Assembly: GCF_019551475.1 (NCBI RefSeq)
Contig: NZ_CP047159.1
Span: 1,488,001 to 1,552,000 of the forward strand
Direction: 5' to 3'
Origin: Prevotella sp. Rep29
Lineage (GTDB): Bacteria > Bacteroidota > Bacteroidia > Bacteroidales > Bacteroidaceae
Length of the DNA stretch: 64,000 nt
The number at the start of each line of letters is the position of its first letter. Within the stretch, counting starts at the first letter, position 1. This document shows positions 9,508-19,227 of the stretch, piece by piece. A model generated the notes under the pieces. It did no database searches. It was not told where the DNA came from and was given only the letters and a program-made list of their open reading frames with translations. The position numbers were made by a program, and so were the translations under genes.

Positions 9508-10821
9508 TCAATTGTAATCTTTCTGTGATGCTAAAAAAAGTCCACCAATAACAAATGTCATATTTACAGAAAAGAGATTACCCCATGTTGTTGTTAAAAA
9601 GAACGACACAAAAAACGCAGGCAACAAACAATACGACATGAATTGTTTACGCTTTTTATAATGCAATGCTTTTAAAAAAAATCTAAGCACATAACCTAAC
9701 CTCAGAATGACGATAAACCATCCTAATAACAATCCAGACTCACACATAATTCGCAGTCCATCAAACTCTGCCAATGAAAATCCAGAATTTTCTCCTCCGA
9801 CATCCAATATCCGACCTCCAATTTGCGTACTCATACCCTGACCAAATCCCCAAAAAGGAGGAGTACTCCCATCAAATGTTTTTGGATTAATCATCGCATT
9901 AACATGATATTGGATTCCACGATACCAAATGTCATTAAGGGTACCCTGCAAAGTCGATTCATCAGCATATTGTGCCTCACTCGCATTTTCAAATCTGTTT
10001 TCCAGATTTTCAATCGCACCTGTAAAAAATGTTGTTTTTTGAACAAAGAAATAAAATATAGGTAGGAAAATAAAAATTGATAGCACAAAATTTCTCTTCG
10101 TTTTAAAATTGGAAATAACAAGAAAGAAAAAAGCAATAAGACCGATATGGAGAAAAATATTCGTTCGTGACACAGAACAAACACATGCCACTACATCTAA
10201 AACCAACACCACTATCAGAAACAACTTAGTGACAATCCCTTTACGGAAAAAATAAAAATAGAGCAAAAAAGACAATGCAACCAATGAAAACAAAGAATTA
10301 TGAGTATTATGATAAAAAATACCCATGGGTCTGAAACCGCCAGCTAATTCAGATATCGCATAATCTTCAATTCGCTCAACATCTCCTGCAGTATAATTCA
10401 AGATGTGTGTTATTGGAAGATTATATTGGGCAATTATCAATATACTGTTTACAAACAAAACAAAAACAAAGACTTTTCCTATTCGTATGAGATCATCTTT
10501 GTAAAGAATCTTGCTAATAATCAGACAAAGAGGTATTCCGAAGAAAAAAGGTAAGCAACCATATAGCGCCACATAAATATTTCCATGACCAAAAGCCAAC
10601 GTGGTCAAGAAAGTAATGAAACCAATGAGCAATGAACCAATCTCCCATTTGGTAAAATATTTCCAATACCTACATCCATATATAAATATTAGTACTGCCA
10701 ACACTTGTTTTATTGCCATAATGGGAGTACTATATTGCGGGAGCAACCATTTTCTAAAAATACCATCGAAGACGATAGAATATATATATAAATATACCAA
10801 TACTCTTAAACCACTTTTCAT
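9508..10821 (-). CDS. Wzy-like O-antigen polymerase / ligase family membrane protein
   Basis: This 437-residue protein is strongly hydrophobic, with roughly ten to twelve predicted membrane segments. A large extracytoplasmic loop in the C-terminal half (about residues 270-350) contains NRFENASEAQYADESTLQG and the GGENSGFSLAEFDG segment. That architecture fits O-antigen polymerase/ligase (Wzy_C/EpsG-like) proteins. In this locus its job would be to polymerise flipped repeat units in the periplasm. It overlaps the flippase gene by 4 bp. Sequence conservation in this family is low, so the call rests on topology and position. Confidence 0.75.
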   Translation of the reverse strand: MKSGLRVLVYLYIYSIVFDGIFRKWLLPQYSTPIMAIKQVLAVLIFIYGCRYWKYFTKWEIGSLLIGFITFLTTLAFGHGNIYVALYGCLPFFFGIPLCLIISKILYKDDLIRIGKVFVFVLFVNSILIIAQYNLPITHILNYTAGDVERIEDYAISELAGGFRPMGIFYHNTHNSLFSLVALSFLLYFYFFRKGIVTKLFLIVVLVLDVVACVCSVSRTNIFLHIGLIAFFFLVISNFKTKRNFVLSIFIFLPIFYFFVQKTTFFTGAIENLENRFENASEAQYADESTLQGTLNDIWYRGIQYHVNAMINPKTFDGSTPPFWGFGQGMSTQIGGRILDVGGENSGFSLAEFDGLRIMCESGLLLGWFIVILRLGYVLRFFLKALHYKKRKQFMSYCLLPAFFVSFFLTTTWGNLFSVNMTFVIGGLFLASQKDYN

Positions 10822-12347
10822 CTTCGGATATTATTTTTAATCTTCAGATACATATTATTAACAATAAGGCGCTCTGAATTTGACAACCCTAAAATGTATA
10901 TTACAACCAGAAGTATCACTGTTGAACACATCAGCAATAAAAAGAACCCCCAGATATTATTCGGAATCATTTTATCTAATGCAAAAACAGCCATCCATGA
11001 AAGCAACCCAACAATCAAACAACGTGAAACAATAACTGCCATATAATCCTTCAACGAAAACTTTGATATTTGTGAAGCTATATAAAAGCGGTAAACGTAA
11101 ACAAAAGAATCAATTACAGCTACTATTACCATCATGAGAACTGGAGACTGGAAATACAAATTGGCAACATAACAAATTGGCAACACCAACAGATGCAAGA
11201 GATTAGGATATAAAGCAAAAGCTCGCAAATTACCAGTTGCCATTACAGATGTTCGCATAACCTCAAAAGCAGAACAGATAATATTCATAAGAACGATCAA
11301 CTTACAGAATATCACGAGATGTGGGGGGAGATTATTTCCAAGCCATAATTTGAGAACAAACTCCATTCTCACGAACAACGGAATGAGAATGAAATAAATC
11401 ATAAATACTTCCAACTTACTTCCTGAAAAAATTAAAGTATGATGGCGCCCCAAATCACCTGCAGCGTAACTTTTGGTTATCTGGGGGTCCATTGCCCTTT
11501 GCACATTCTGAGCAAAAGAAAGAACTGCATTTTTCAATTGCAAAGCAATATTATATACCGCATTTATTGCCACCCCAAAAAAGATATTAAACAATATTGT
11601 AACTCCTTGCCATATAATTGTAGCCAAAGCGCCATCCACTGTTGCCCACCCTGTAAACTTTGCAATATCTTTGACCTGATTGCGATTCATGTAAAAGTGA
11701 TATTTCGCTTCTTTAAAATGATGAGTACAATATAGTTGATAGATTACTCTTATTAATATCTGAACGAGCATTACCACTAAACCATAATAAACTAATCTAT
11801 CCATTGACACATACCGCAGACACCATGCAGCAATAAAATTCAATACAACCTGAAATACGGATATATAAGCAAATGCGCCTATTCTTTCATGGGCAAGAAT
11901 CAGTGCATTATAGGGATTGCTTACAAGCGTTACCACCATTGTAATTATAGAAAACTGGAATATCCAAAAGGCAGCGTTCATTCTTCCTTCTGGAATGTTC
12001 ATCTTATGGTAAAGAAACCACAACCCGATTATTTCTATTAATAATACAGTGAAAAGTGCGATAATCAAAGTAAGATTGACAATTGTATTAAATGTTCTGC
12101 TTGGTTGCCCCGCTTGACTTCCCAACTCATAAGTAATAAAACGCTGATTGGCTTTGCTAATCCCACCATTAAGCACAGTGAACAAAGTGACTACACCTCC
12201 AACTGCACTATATGTACCATAATCATCTGCTCCAAGATAACGCAAAACATATCGGGTTATAAGTAGATTCAATCCCATTGTAAACAACATGCGCACATAA
12301 AGAGCCATGCTGTTTTTTATAATCCGATTGTTTTCTGCTACATGCAT
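10818..12347 (-). CDS. Wzx-type polysaccharide flippase
   Basis: This 509-residue membrane protein has about 14 membrane helices, the number expected of MOP-superfamily flippases. The N-terminus NRIIKNSMALYVRMLFTMGLN and the LGADDYGTYSAVGGVVTLF segment are characteristic of Wzx/RfbX-type transporters in Bacteroidetes. It would move the lipid-linked repeat unit across the inner membrane. Together with the downstream polymerase, which overlaps it by 4 bp, it marks this as a Wzx/Wzy-dependent locus. Confidence 0.85.
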   Translation of the reverse strand: MHVAENNRIIKNSMALYVRMLFTMGLNLLITRYVLRYLGADDYGTYSAVGGVVTLFTVLNGGISKANQRFITYELGSQAGQPSRTFNTIVNLTLIIALFTVLLIEIIGLWFLYHKMNIPEGRMNAAFWIFQFSIITMVVTLVSNPYNALILAHERIGAFAYISVFQVVLNFIAAWCLRYVSMDRLVYYGLVVMLVQILIRVIYQLYCTHHFKEAKYHFYMNRNQVKDIAKFTGWATVDGALATIIWQGVTILFNIFFGVAINAVYNIALQLKNAVLSFAQNVQRAMDPQITKSYAAGDLGRHHTLIFSGSKLEVFMIYFILIPLFVRMEFVLKLWLGNNLPPHLVIFCKLIVLMNIICSAFEVMRTSVMATGNLRAFALYPNLLHLLVLPICYVANLYFQSPVLMMVIVAVIDSFVYVYRFYIASQISKFSLKDYMAVIVSRCLIVGLLSWMAVFALDKMIPNNIWGFFLLLMCSTVILLVVIYILGLSNSERLIVNNMYLKIKNNIRR

Positions 12348-12353
12348 CTGTTC

Positions 12354-12962
12354 CTAATTCTTACTCTTTCGTGTTTCCTTATATATTTTATAATCACCAC
12401 CAAGCAAAGATTCAATCACCAAATTAGAATGAACACACCTTCTCTTTCTAAAAAATTCGGCAGGATTACCTCCAACAACATCCATTTCCTCTGTATTTTT
12501 CACTAACACACTTCCTCCACCAACAACTGTTCCATATCCGATTTTCCTACAAGAAGGAAGTATTAAAGCATCTGTTGCAATCCAAACATAATCGTCTATC
12601 TCTATGCCATACGCTTTGTGCTCCCATTCCGGTGAGTCGATATTATGTGACAAAGTTATAATTTTCACACCGGCACCAATTATCACATGATTACCAATAC
12701 TGATAGGACAACGCATATCTATTTGATCTGTTTGTATAGACACATGATTTCCTATCACCAAATTCTTATTCGCTTTTTTCGCTAAAGACAAAGGCATAAT
12801 CACCCCTTCGCCTATTGTCGCACCTCTTTTGCGTGCAATACGAACCGCACGGGCATATTTAAAATGTTGCTTCCATCGAGCTACTAAGCCTTTATAATAA
12901 TGCCAAGTAGAACGACTTTTAACATTTTTCTCATATAAAGTCTGACTGCTTTTCTCTTCCAT
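12354..12962 (-). CDS. Hexapeptide acyltransferase, first gene of the polysaccharide operon
   Basis: The protein is about 202 residues from the chosen ATG. An in-frame GTG at 12995 is also possible. The left-handed beta-helix repeats include ISIGNHVIIGAGVKIITLSHNID, with the probable catalytic His in LSHNID, then IDDYVWIATDALILPSC, and the closing VVGGNPAEFFRKR. It is a maltose/galactoside-acetyltransferase-like O-acetyltransferase. It lies first behind the promoter at 13137-13144 and 6 bp before the flippase. No UpxY/NusG-like antiterminator and no initiating sugar-phosphate transferase are seen ahead of it in this window. Confidence 0.8.
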   Translation of the reverse strand: MEEKSSQTLYEKNVKSRSTWHYYKGLVARWKQHFKYARAVRIARKRGATIGEGVIMPLSLAKKANKNLVIGNHVSIQTDQIDMRCPISIGNHVIIGAGVKIITLSHNIDSPEWEHKAYGIEIDDYVWIATDALILPSCRKIGYGTVVGGGSVLVKNTEEMDVVGGNPAEFFRKRRCVHSNLVIESLLGGDYKIYKETRKSKN

Positions 12963-13006
12963 TTCTTTTAATTCGCTTCCAAGAAACGTCAACACACGAC
13001 AAAACC

Positions 13007-13033
13007 TTCCCTAAACATGGAGTGTTTGGGGAA
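13007..13033. other. Inverted repeat in the polysaccharide-operon leader
   Basis: TTCCCTAAACA and TGTTTGGGGAA form an 11-bp stem with one mismatch around a 5-base loop. It lies between the operon promoter (13137-13144) and the first gene. It could be an attenuator or a processing site in the leader. The following T content on the minus strand is modest, so a terminator role is only possible. Confidence 0.35.
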
Positions 13034-13136
13034 TGGTGCATCCTTTGCCGTGTAATGACTATTTCTCAAAAACCGCTTTGGAGTCTCCACATGACGGGAA
13101 ACTCGCAGAATCATGATTATAATCTATTTAACACTG

Positions 13137-13144
13137 CAAAGATA
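13137..13144 (-). promoter_or_regulatory. Promoter -7 box of the polysaccharide operon
   Basis: TATCTTTG (minus strand) is followed by GCAG, the usual context of Bacteroidetes start sites. It gives a leader of roughly 165 bases before the ATG at 12962 and is the only good box between fmt and the locus. Confidence 0.65.
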
Positions 13145-13197
13145 AAGAAAAATATTGAAGGGAAAGCCACAAAATGTAAAAATGTTTGTGCGAAGGC

Positions 13198-14166
13198 TTA
13201 TTCTTCAAAAACATGAGCATATCCGTGGAAACCGTTTAGGAAATCTTTCACGGCTAAACGCTTCTTGCCTGACAACTGCAGTTCAAGGAGTTCGAGCTGG
13301 GTATCTTGAGTTGACACGTAAAGATGATTGCTTTCTATGTGTATCTCGCCAGGTGTTCCTGATGACGGGCGGTTGGTCTTTGTTGCCTTATAGATTTTCA
13401 AGACGGTTTTCTTTTCACTTTCCTGCTCGCGCAATTCTGTCCACACACCCGGATATGGTGAGAGTCCGCGAATGAAATCATACACTCTTTTTGCTGATTG
13501 GTTCCAGTTGATGCGGCAGGTTTCCTTGAATATCTTTGGGGCGTCATGCAGGTGGGCATTTTCTGTCTGAGGAATGGTTGCGAGCTCGCCGTCGTTTTCG
13601 AGTATCCGGTCAACTGTTTCTACGGCAAGTCGTGCGCCAAGCCTCATTAAGCCATCATACACGTATTCCACATCTGCATCATCGGGAATAGGGAAAGGTT
13701 TTTGCATGATGATACGACCAGTATCTATCTGATGGTCAAGGAAGAAGGTGGTTACGCCCGTTTCCGTCTCTCCATTGATGATTGCCCAGTTGATGGGCGC
13801 AGCACCACGATATTGGGGTAATAACGACGCATGGACATTGAAGGTGCCGAACCGAGGCATACCCCATACCACTTCGGGCAACATGCGGAATGCCACGACA
13901 ACTTGCAAATCAGCACGGTAGGAGCGCAGTTGCTCCAAAAACACCGGGTCTTTCATTTTCTCGGGTTGAAGAACGGGAATCTGGTGCTCTAAAGCATATT
14001 GCTTGACTGCTGATGGCTGCAAGACGCTTCCATGTCTTCCGACAGGTTTGTCGGGTTGGGTTACTGCTGCCACGACATGATAGCTACCATCAACCAGTGC
14101 CTTAAAGGTACCTACCGCAAACTCGGGCGTGCCCATAAAGACGATTCGCAATTCTTCTTTCTTCAT
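13198..14166 (-). CDS. fmt: Methionyl-tRNA formyltransferase
   Basis: This 322-residue enzyme formylates initiator Met-tRNA with 10-formyl-tetrahydrofolate. The N-terminal domain starts RIVFMGTPEFAVGTF. The catalytic segment FNVHASLLPQYRGAAPINWA contains Asn110 and His112, and the catalytic Asp is in DHQIDTGRII (about D148). The C-terminal oligonucleotide-binding domain has the RVYDFIRGLSPYPGVWT motif. Length and motifs are normal. It is the last gene of an operon with the ClC channel and the Sua5-family gene, 2 bp after the ClC stop. Confidence 0.96.
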   Translation of the reverse strand: MKKEELRIVFMGTPEFAVGTFKALVDGSYHVVAAVTQPDKPVGRHGSVLQPSAVKQYALEHQIPVLQPEKMKDPVFLEQLRSYRADLQVVVAFRMLPEVVWGMPRFGTFNVHASLLPQYRGAAPINWAIINGETETGVTTFFLDHQIDTGRIIMQKPFPIPDDADVEYVYDGLMRLGARLAVETVDRILENDGELATIPQTENAHLHDAPKIFKETCRINWNQSAKRVYDFIRGLSPYPGVWTELREQESEKKTVLKIYKATKTNRPSSGTPGEIHIESNHLYVSTQDTQLELLELQLSGKKRLAVKDFLNGFHGYAHVFEE

Positions 14167-14168
14167 AT

Positions 14169-15962
14169 TTATTCGGTTGAGAATTCTGATACTAATTTCC
14201 GATACATGGCATACATCCGTGTACGATTGATATATCCTATTAAATGTCCATCGGATGCCACAACAGGAAGGTTCAATGCATCTGCCGATTCAAATGTCTC
14301 CATCACATCTTCCATCGGGTCGTTCACTCCCAATATGGCTTTGGGTGGAACCATCAACTGACGGACCTTAAAGTGGTGATAAAGCTCGGTCCTGAAAAGC
14401 ACGTGACGGCTCCGGGTAATGTCTATCTCTCCTAAAAGATTACCTGCATCGTCGAGCACGGGTATGAAACTGTTCCGGCTGCGACTGATGGCATTGACCA
14501 ACATACCTAAATCCATATCGGGAGAGACTGAGACGTTTTCTTTATTGATGACACTATCCAGGCTCATCAGTGTCAGGACGGATTTGTCGGTGTGGTGGGT
14601 TATCAACTTTCCTTCGCGTGCCAACCGCATACCGTAAATGCTATGGGGCTCGAAAATGATTATCGTCAGATATGAACTGATGCTGACAATCATCAAGGGG
14701 ATGAACAAACCGTAGCCTCCAGTTATTTCGGCGATGAGGAAAATACCGGTCAAAGGAGCATGCATTACGCCTGCCATGACTCCTGCCATGCCCAGCAGGG
14801 CGAAATTTCTTTCGGGAACGTATGCTCCAATCTCATTGATATTCCATAGCCGTGCGAAAAGGAATCCGCTGAAGGCTCCCACGAAGAGCGAGGGAGCAAA
14901 GGTACCACCAACTCCTCCACCGCCATTGGTCGCCGATGTGGCAAAGACTTTTGTTGCGATGACCAGAGCCAAATACACGAGAAGCAAATTGCCTTGCCCA
15001 TAGAAGAAAGAATTGTTCAAGATTTTACTCCATTCGTTTTCCGTGTCGCCATTCAGCAGGATGTTGATGCTGCTATAGCCTTCTCCATAAAGTGATGGGA
15101 AAAGAAATATGAGTCCGCTCAGCACCAATCCTCCCAAAAGCAACTTAGCGTATGGACGACTTTTCAGTTTGCCGAAAATATTCTCACAGAAGGTCATCGT
15201 ACGGATGAAATAGAGACTGACCAATCCGCAGGCTACTCCCAAAAGAATGCTTGCCGGTATCCGCTCTACTGCCCAATCGCCTTCTAACTGAAAACTGAAC
15301 AACGATTCACTGCCTGCAAATATGTAGGTGAAGCAGGTCGCCGTGACACTCGCTATCAGAATAGGCAGCAAGGACGCCATCGTCAAATCAATCATCAACA
15401 CCTCCAAGGTGAAGACGAGACCGGCTATCGGTGCCTTGAAGATTCCAGCTATTGCTGCAGATGCTCCGCATCCTACGAGAAGCATCAATGTGCGTTTATC
15501 AAGATTGAACAGTTGTCCCAAGTTACTACCGATGGCGGAGCCTGTCAAGACGATAGGTGCCTCTGCTCCCACCGAGCCTCCGAAACCGATAGTCAGAGCG
15601 GAGGAAAAGAGCGAACTCCAGCAATTATGCTTTTTCAGACGACTTTGTTTCGAACTGATGGCATAGAGTATGCGCGTTATGCCGTGGCTGATGTTGTCTC
15701 TCACCACATAGCGCACAAACAATGACGTAAGGAAGATTCCGATAACGGGAAAAACCAAATAGAGCCAGTTGAAAGACGAAGCAGTAAAACCATCGGTCAG
15801 CAGGTCTTCAATCAAGTTGATCATCTTGTGAAGTACGAATGCTGCCACAGCTGCAAAGAAGCCGACCAGAAAACTTAAGACCAGGGTAAACTGCCGGTCT
15901 GAGACATGACGTTTTCGCCAGTCAATCAATTTCTGTATGGTCATTTGTCGCTTGCCTGTCAT
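14169..15962 (-). CDS. ClC-family chloride channel/transporter with CBS pair
   Basis: The 597-residue protein has a ClC membrane core of about 450 residues followed by two CBS domains (about 455-590, ending near HLIGYINRTRMYAMY). The selectivity motifs are visible as GFGGSVGAEAPIV, which keeps the gating-glutamate position, and GGGVGGTFAPSLFVGA. Such proteins move chloride, often in exchange for protons, and the CBS pair senses adenine nucleotides. The gating Glu suggests an exchanger, but this is inference. The start overlaps the stop of the upstream threonylcarbamoyl-AMP synthase gene by 4 bp. Confidence 0.92.
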   Translation of the reverse strand: MTGKRQMTIQKLIDWRKRHVSDRQFTLVLSFLVGFFAAVAAFVLHKMINLIEDLLTDGFTASSFNWLYLVFPVIGIFLTSLFVRYVVRDNISHGITRILYAISSKQSRLKKHNCWSSLFSSALTIGFGGSVGAEAPIVLTGSAIGSNLGQLFNLDKRTLMLLVGCGASAAIAGIFKAPIAGLVFTLEVLMIDLTMASLLPILIASVTATCFTYIFAGSESLFSFQLEGDWAVERIPASILLGVACGLVSLYFIRTMTFCENIFGKLKSRPYAKLLLGGLVLSGLIFLFPSLYGEGYSSINILLNGDTENEWSKILNNSFFYGQGNLLLVYLALVIATKVFATSATNGGGGVGGTFAPSLFVGAFSGFLFARLWNINEIGAYVPERNFALLGMAGVMAGVMHAPLTGIFLIAEITGGYGLFIPLMIVSISSYLTIIIFEPHSIYGMRLAREGKLITHHTDKSVLTLMSLDSVINKENVSVSPDMDLGMLVNAISRSRNSFIPVLDDAGNLLGEIDITRSRHVLFRTELYHHFKVRQLMVPPKAILGVNDPMEDVMETFESADALNLPVVASDGHLIGYINRTRMYAMYRKLVSEFSTE

Positions 15963-16531
15963 GGTCTGATAATTTTCACGGTGCCGTCAGCAGACAGTTT
16001 GATGATGCTCGATGGCGCATGTGGTTTCTTTTCCTGTCGGCGTGACGTACATACATAATCCACGCTGTCGAGTAATGACGGGTCAATGTCACCATAATTC
16101 TGTGCCGGGGGCTCGCCACTGATATTCGCACTGGTCGAAACGATGGGTTTCTGGAAACGATAACAGAGTTCACGGGAAAATTCCTCCCTCGTGATTCGCA
16201 AGGCAATGGAGCCGTCTTCTGCCATCAGATTCGGTGCCAGATTCATCGCTCCGTCAAGAATAATGGTCGTGGGACGCACTGCAAGATCCATGATGTCCCA
16301 TGCTACATCAGGGACATTACGCACATATCGCTGCAAGCGGGCATCAGAATCGACCAGGCATATCATCGCCTTCGCATCGGCACGCTGCTTGATTTGATAA
16401 ATTTTTGCCACGGCTTCAGCATTGGTCGCATCACACCCTATTCCCCATATCGTATCTGTGGGATAGAGAATGACGCCTCCCGAGCGCATCACTTCCACTG
16501 CTTTTCTGATATCCTGTTCAAAGTTTGCCAT
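15959..16531 (-). CDS. L-threonylcarbamoyladenylate synthase (Sua5/YrdC family)
   Basis: This 190-residue YrdC-domain protein forms the threonylcarbamoyl-AMP used for t6A modification of ANN-decoding tRNAs. Diagnostic blocks are GGVILYPTDTIWGIGCDA, KIYQIKQRADAKAMICLV, GSIALRITREEFSRELC and the KPIVSTSANISGEPP loop. The length matches the single-domain TsaC/YciO form, without the Sua5 C-terminal domain. It is the first gene of the operon with the ClC channel and fmt, preceded by a TAnnTTTG box at 16555-16562. Confidence 0.92.
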   Translation of the reverse strand: MANFEQDIRKAVEVMRSGGVILYPTDTIWGIGCDATNAEAVAKIYQIKQRADAKAMICLVDSDARLQRYVRNVPDVAWDIMDLAVRPTTIILDGAMNLAPNLMAEDGSIALRITREEFSRELCYRFQKPIVSTSANISGEPPAQNYGDIDPSLLDSVDYVCTSRRQEKKPHAPSSIIKLSADGTVKIIRP

Positions 16532-16554
16532 CGCCTGTTTATTGTTTAATTGCG

Positions 16555-16562
16555 CAAAAGTA
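16555..16562 (-). promoter_or_regulatory. Promoter -7 box of the threonylcarbamoyl-AMP synthase/ClC/fmt operon
   Basis: TACTTTTG followed by CGCA on the minus strand, about 24 bases before the ATG at 16531. Confidence 0.55.
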
Positions 16563-16601
16563 AGAAAAAATATCGGATTGCAAATATTTATTCCGCGTTT
16601 T

Positions 16602-18299
16602 TTACTCTTCCATCAATTTGCGATAGCGGGCACGTTTCGGTTCTTCAATGCCGAGACGCATTGCCTTATTGGCTTCATACTCACTATAGTTGCCTTCAAA
16701 ATAGAACACGCTACCCTCTCCCTCGAATGCAAGGATATGCGTGCAGATGCGGTCGAGGAACCACCGGTCGTGGCTGATGATGACGGCACAGCCGGCGAAC
16801 GCCTCAAGTCCTTCTTCGAGTGCCCGCAGTGTGTTTACGTCAATATCGTTGGTAGGCTCGTCGAGCAACAGCACGTTGCCCTCCTGTTTGAGCGCCATAG
16901 CAAGATGCAGGCGGTTACGTTCTCCGCCCGACAGCACTCCGCACTTCTTTTCCTGGTCGGCACCACTGAAATTGAAGCGTGAAAGATAGGCACGCACATT
17001 GATGTCTCTGCCACCCATGCGGATGGTTTCATTGCCACCGCTGACCACTTCATACACACTCTTTTCCGGATTGATGTCACGATGTTGTTGATCCACATAA
17101 CTCAAGCTGACCGTTTCTCCTACGTTAAACGTACCGCTATCGGGTGTATCGAGCCCCATGATGAGGCGGAAAAGCGTGGTCTTGCCAGCACCATTCGGAC
17201 CTATTACGCCCACAATACCATTGGGCGGAAGGTTGAAATTAAGGTCGCTAAACAGTGTCTTCTCACCGAAGGACTTTGCCACATGCTCGGCTTCGATGAC
17301 TTTGTTGCCCAGTCGCGGACCGTTCGGAATGAATATCTCAAGCCGTTCTTCTTTCTGTTTCTGCTCCTCGTTGAGCATGCGGTCGTAGGAATTCAGACGG
17401 GCTTTTCCCTTTGCATGGCGGGCTTTCGGTGCCATACGCACCCACTCGAGCTCCCGCTCCAGTGTCTTTCGGCGCTTTGAGGCGGTCTTCTCTTCCAATG
17501 CCAAGCGCTGACTTTTCTGCTCCAACCAACTGGAATAGTTCCCTTTCCAAGGAATGCCTTCTCCCCTGTCGAGTTCCAGAATCCACTCTGCCACGTCGTC
17601 AAGGAAATAGCGGTCGTGCGTGACAGCAATGACCGTGCCCTCATATTGTTGCAAATGTTGTTCAAGCCAATCGATAGATTCTGCGTCAAGATGGTTGGTC
17701 GGCTCATCCAGCAGCAACACATCCGGCTTTTGGAGGAGAAGGCGACACAATGCCACCCGACGGCGTTCTCCACCAGAGAGGTTTTTCACACTCCAGTCAC
17801 CGGGCGGACAACGCAAAGCATCCATCGCCCGTTCGAGCTTCGAGTCGATATTCCATGCGTCGGTCGCGTCAATCACGTCCTGCAGTTCTGCCTGACGCGC
17901 CATGAGTTTCTCCATCTTTTCTGCATCTTCGTAATACTCCGGCAGTCCGAACTTCACGTTAATGTCATCATATTCCTTCAGTGTTTCATAGATGTGTTGC
18001 ACACCTTCCATCACATTTTCCTTGACAGTTTTCGTCTCGTCCAACGGCGGTTCCTGAGGCAGATAGCCCACAGAATAGCCGGGACTCCAAACGACATTGC
18101 CCTGATACTGCTGATCAAGTCCGGCGATAATCTTCATGAGGGTTGATTTTCCCGCACCGTTCAGACCGATAATACCAATTTTTGCTCCGTAGAAAAAGCT
18201 GAGGTAGATGTTCTTGAGCACTTGCTTCTGATTTTGCTGAATGGTCTTGCTCACTCCGACCATCGAGAATATCACTTTCTTGTCATCAACTGTTGCCAT
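16602..18299 (-). CDS. ettA: Energy-dependent translational throttle protein (ABC-F)
   Basis: This 565-residue soluble protein has two ABC domains in tandem: Walker A GLNGAGKST (about 45-53) and GPNGAGKTT in the second half, with signature motifs NLSGGERRRVAL and VLSGGERNRLHL. The long linker with KRRKTLERELEWVRMAPKARHAKGKARL is diagnostic of the EttA subgroup, in which the P-site tRNA interaction motif contacts the ribosome. It gates entry of ribosomes into elongation according to ATP/ADP ratio. Length and motifs match EttA (about 555). Confidence 0.95.
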   Translation of the reverse strand: MATVDDKKVIFSMVGVSKTIQQNQKQVLKNIYLSFFYGAKIGIIGLNGAGKSTLMKIIAGLDQQYQGNVVWSPGYSVGYLPQEPPLDETKTVKENVMEGVQHIYETLKEYDDINVKFGLPEYYEDAEKMEKLMARQAELQDVIDATDAWNIDSKLERAMDALRCPPGDWSVKNLSGGERRRVALCRLLLQKPDVLLLDEPTNHLDAESIDWLEQHLQQYEGTVIAVTHDRYFLDDVAEWILELDRGEGIPWKGNYSSWLEQKSQRLALEEKTASKRRKTLERELEWVRMAPKARHAKGKARLNSYDRMLNEEQKQKEERLEIFIPNGPRLGNKVIEAEHVAKSFGEKTLFSDLNFNLPPNGIVGVIGPNGAGKTTLFRLIMGLDTPDSGTFNVGETVSLSYVDQQHRDINPEKSVYEVVSGGNETIRMGGRDINVRAYLSRFNFSGADQEKKCGVLSGGERNRLHLAMALKQEGNVLLLDEPTNDIDVNTLRALEEGLEAFAGCAVIISHDRWFLDRICTHILAFEGEGSVFYFEGNYSEYEANKAMRLGIEEPKRARYRKLMEE

Positions 18300-18348
18300 T
18301 GTCTATATACCTTTATAATTATATGATTCGTTTTTATCTGTTCATCGT

Positions 18349-19167
18349 TTAATAAGTCAAAGCATCGGAAGGCCACCCCGTGACATTGTGTCCGGTGTCA
18401 AGCCGGCGAATATCGTCGAGGTCGTCTTCGGATAAAGTAAAATCAAACAGGTTGATATTTTCCTCCATGCGACTCCTATGTATGGTTTTGGGAATGACGA
18501 TGATGCCGTTCTGAACAAGAAACTTCAGCGCCACCTGTGCTGCTGTTTTTCCATATTTCAAACCGATTTCCATCAAGACATGATTACTGAAGATACCGTG
18601 TTTCCCTTCTGCCAAAGGGCTCCATGCCTCTAACATCACGTTGTAAGGACGCAAATAGTCTATCATCTTTCGTTGCTGGTAAAGCACATGTGCCTCGCAT
18701 TGATTGACAACGGGCATCACTTGTGCGCCCTCGACGATTTCCGGGAATGTGTTCGGATAGAAATTAGACACTCCGATGGCACGGAAAACTCTTTTCTGAT
18801 AGAGTTTTTCCAATGTTTTCCACATCACGGCGGGATTGCCCACGGGCCAGTGGAGCAACATCAGGTCAACATAATCAAGCTTCAGGCGGTTCATGGAGTC
18901 TTCCACCGTGCGCATCGTCTCGTCACAGGTATAACAGGGTTCACAGATTTTTGTAGTCACAAACAGTTCTTCCCGAGCCACGCCACATGCTCGCACAGCA
19001 TCGCCGACACCTCGTTCGTTATGATACATGGCTGCCGTGTCTATACTGCGGTAACCAACTGATATCGCTTCTTCGACCACTCGTTGCGTTTCTTTGTCCG
19101 GGATATCGTACACGCCGAGTCCTACTATCGGCATCTGCACGCCATTATTCAGTGTGATGTATTCCAT
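18349..19167 (-). CDS. Aldo/keto reductase
   Basis: The 272-residue (beta/alpha)8 NAD(P)H-dependent reductase starts at MEYITLNNGVQMPIVGLG. The catalytic tetrad can be assigned: Asp and Tyr in DTAAMYHNE, Lys in VTTKIC, and His in LLHWPVG. The C-terminal cofactor segment VIPKTIHRSRMEENINLFDF is intact. The frame is open upstream to an ATG at 19221, but the promoter box at 19201-19208 lies inside that extension and favours the start at 19167. It resembles 2,5-diketo-gluconate reductase-like enzymes, and the physiological substrate is unknown. Confidence 0.92.
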   Translation of the reverse strand: MEYITLNNGVQMPIVGLGVYDIPDKETQRVVEEAISVGYRSIDTAAMYHNERGVGDAVRACGVAREELFVTTKICEPCYTCDETMRTVEDSMNRLKLDYVDLMLLHWPVGNPAVMWKTLEKLYQKRVFRAIGVSNFYPNTFPEIVEGAQVMPVVNQCEAHVLYQQRKMIDYLRPYNVMLEAWSPLAEGKHGIFSNHVLMEIGLKYGKTAAQVALKFLVQNGIIVIPKTIHRSRMEENINLFDFTLSEDDLDDIRRLDTGHNVTGWPSDALTY

Positions 19168-19200
19168 AGCTTCTACGTGGTGGTTTTCTTGTTTTTGGCA

Positions 19201-19208
19201 CAAAGATA
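19201..19208 (-). promoter_or_regulatory. Promoter -7 box of the aldo/keto reductase
   Basis: TATCTTTG followed by TGCC on the minus strand, about 34 bases before the chosen ATG. It excludes the longer upstream start. Confidence 0.65.
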
Positions 19209-19227
19209 GCAAAAAAAACAAAAAAAA

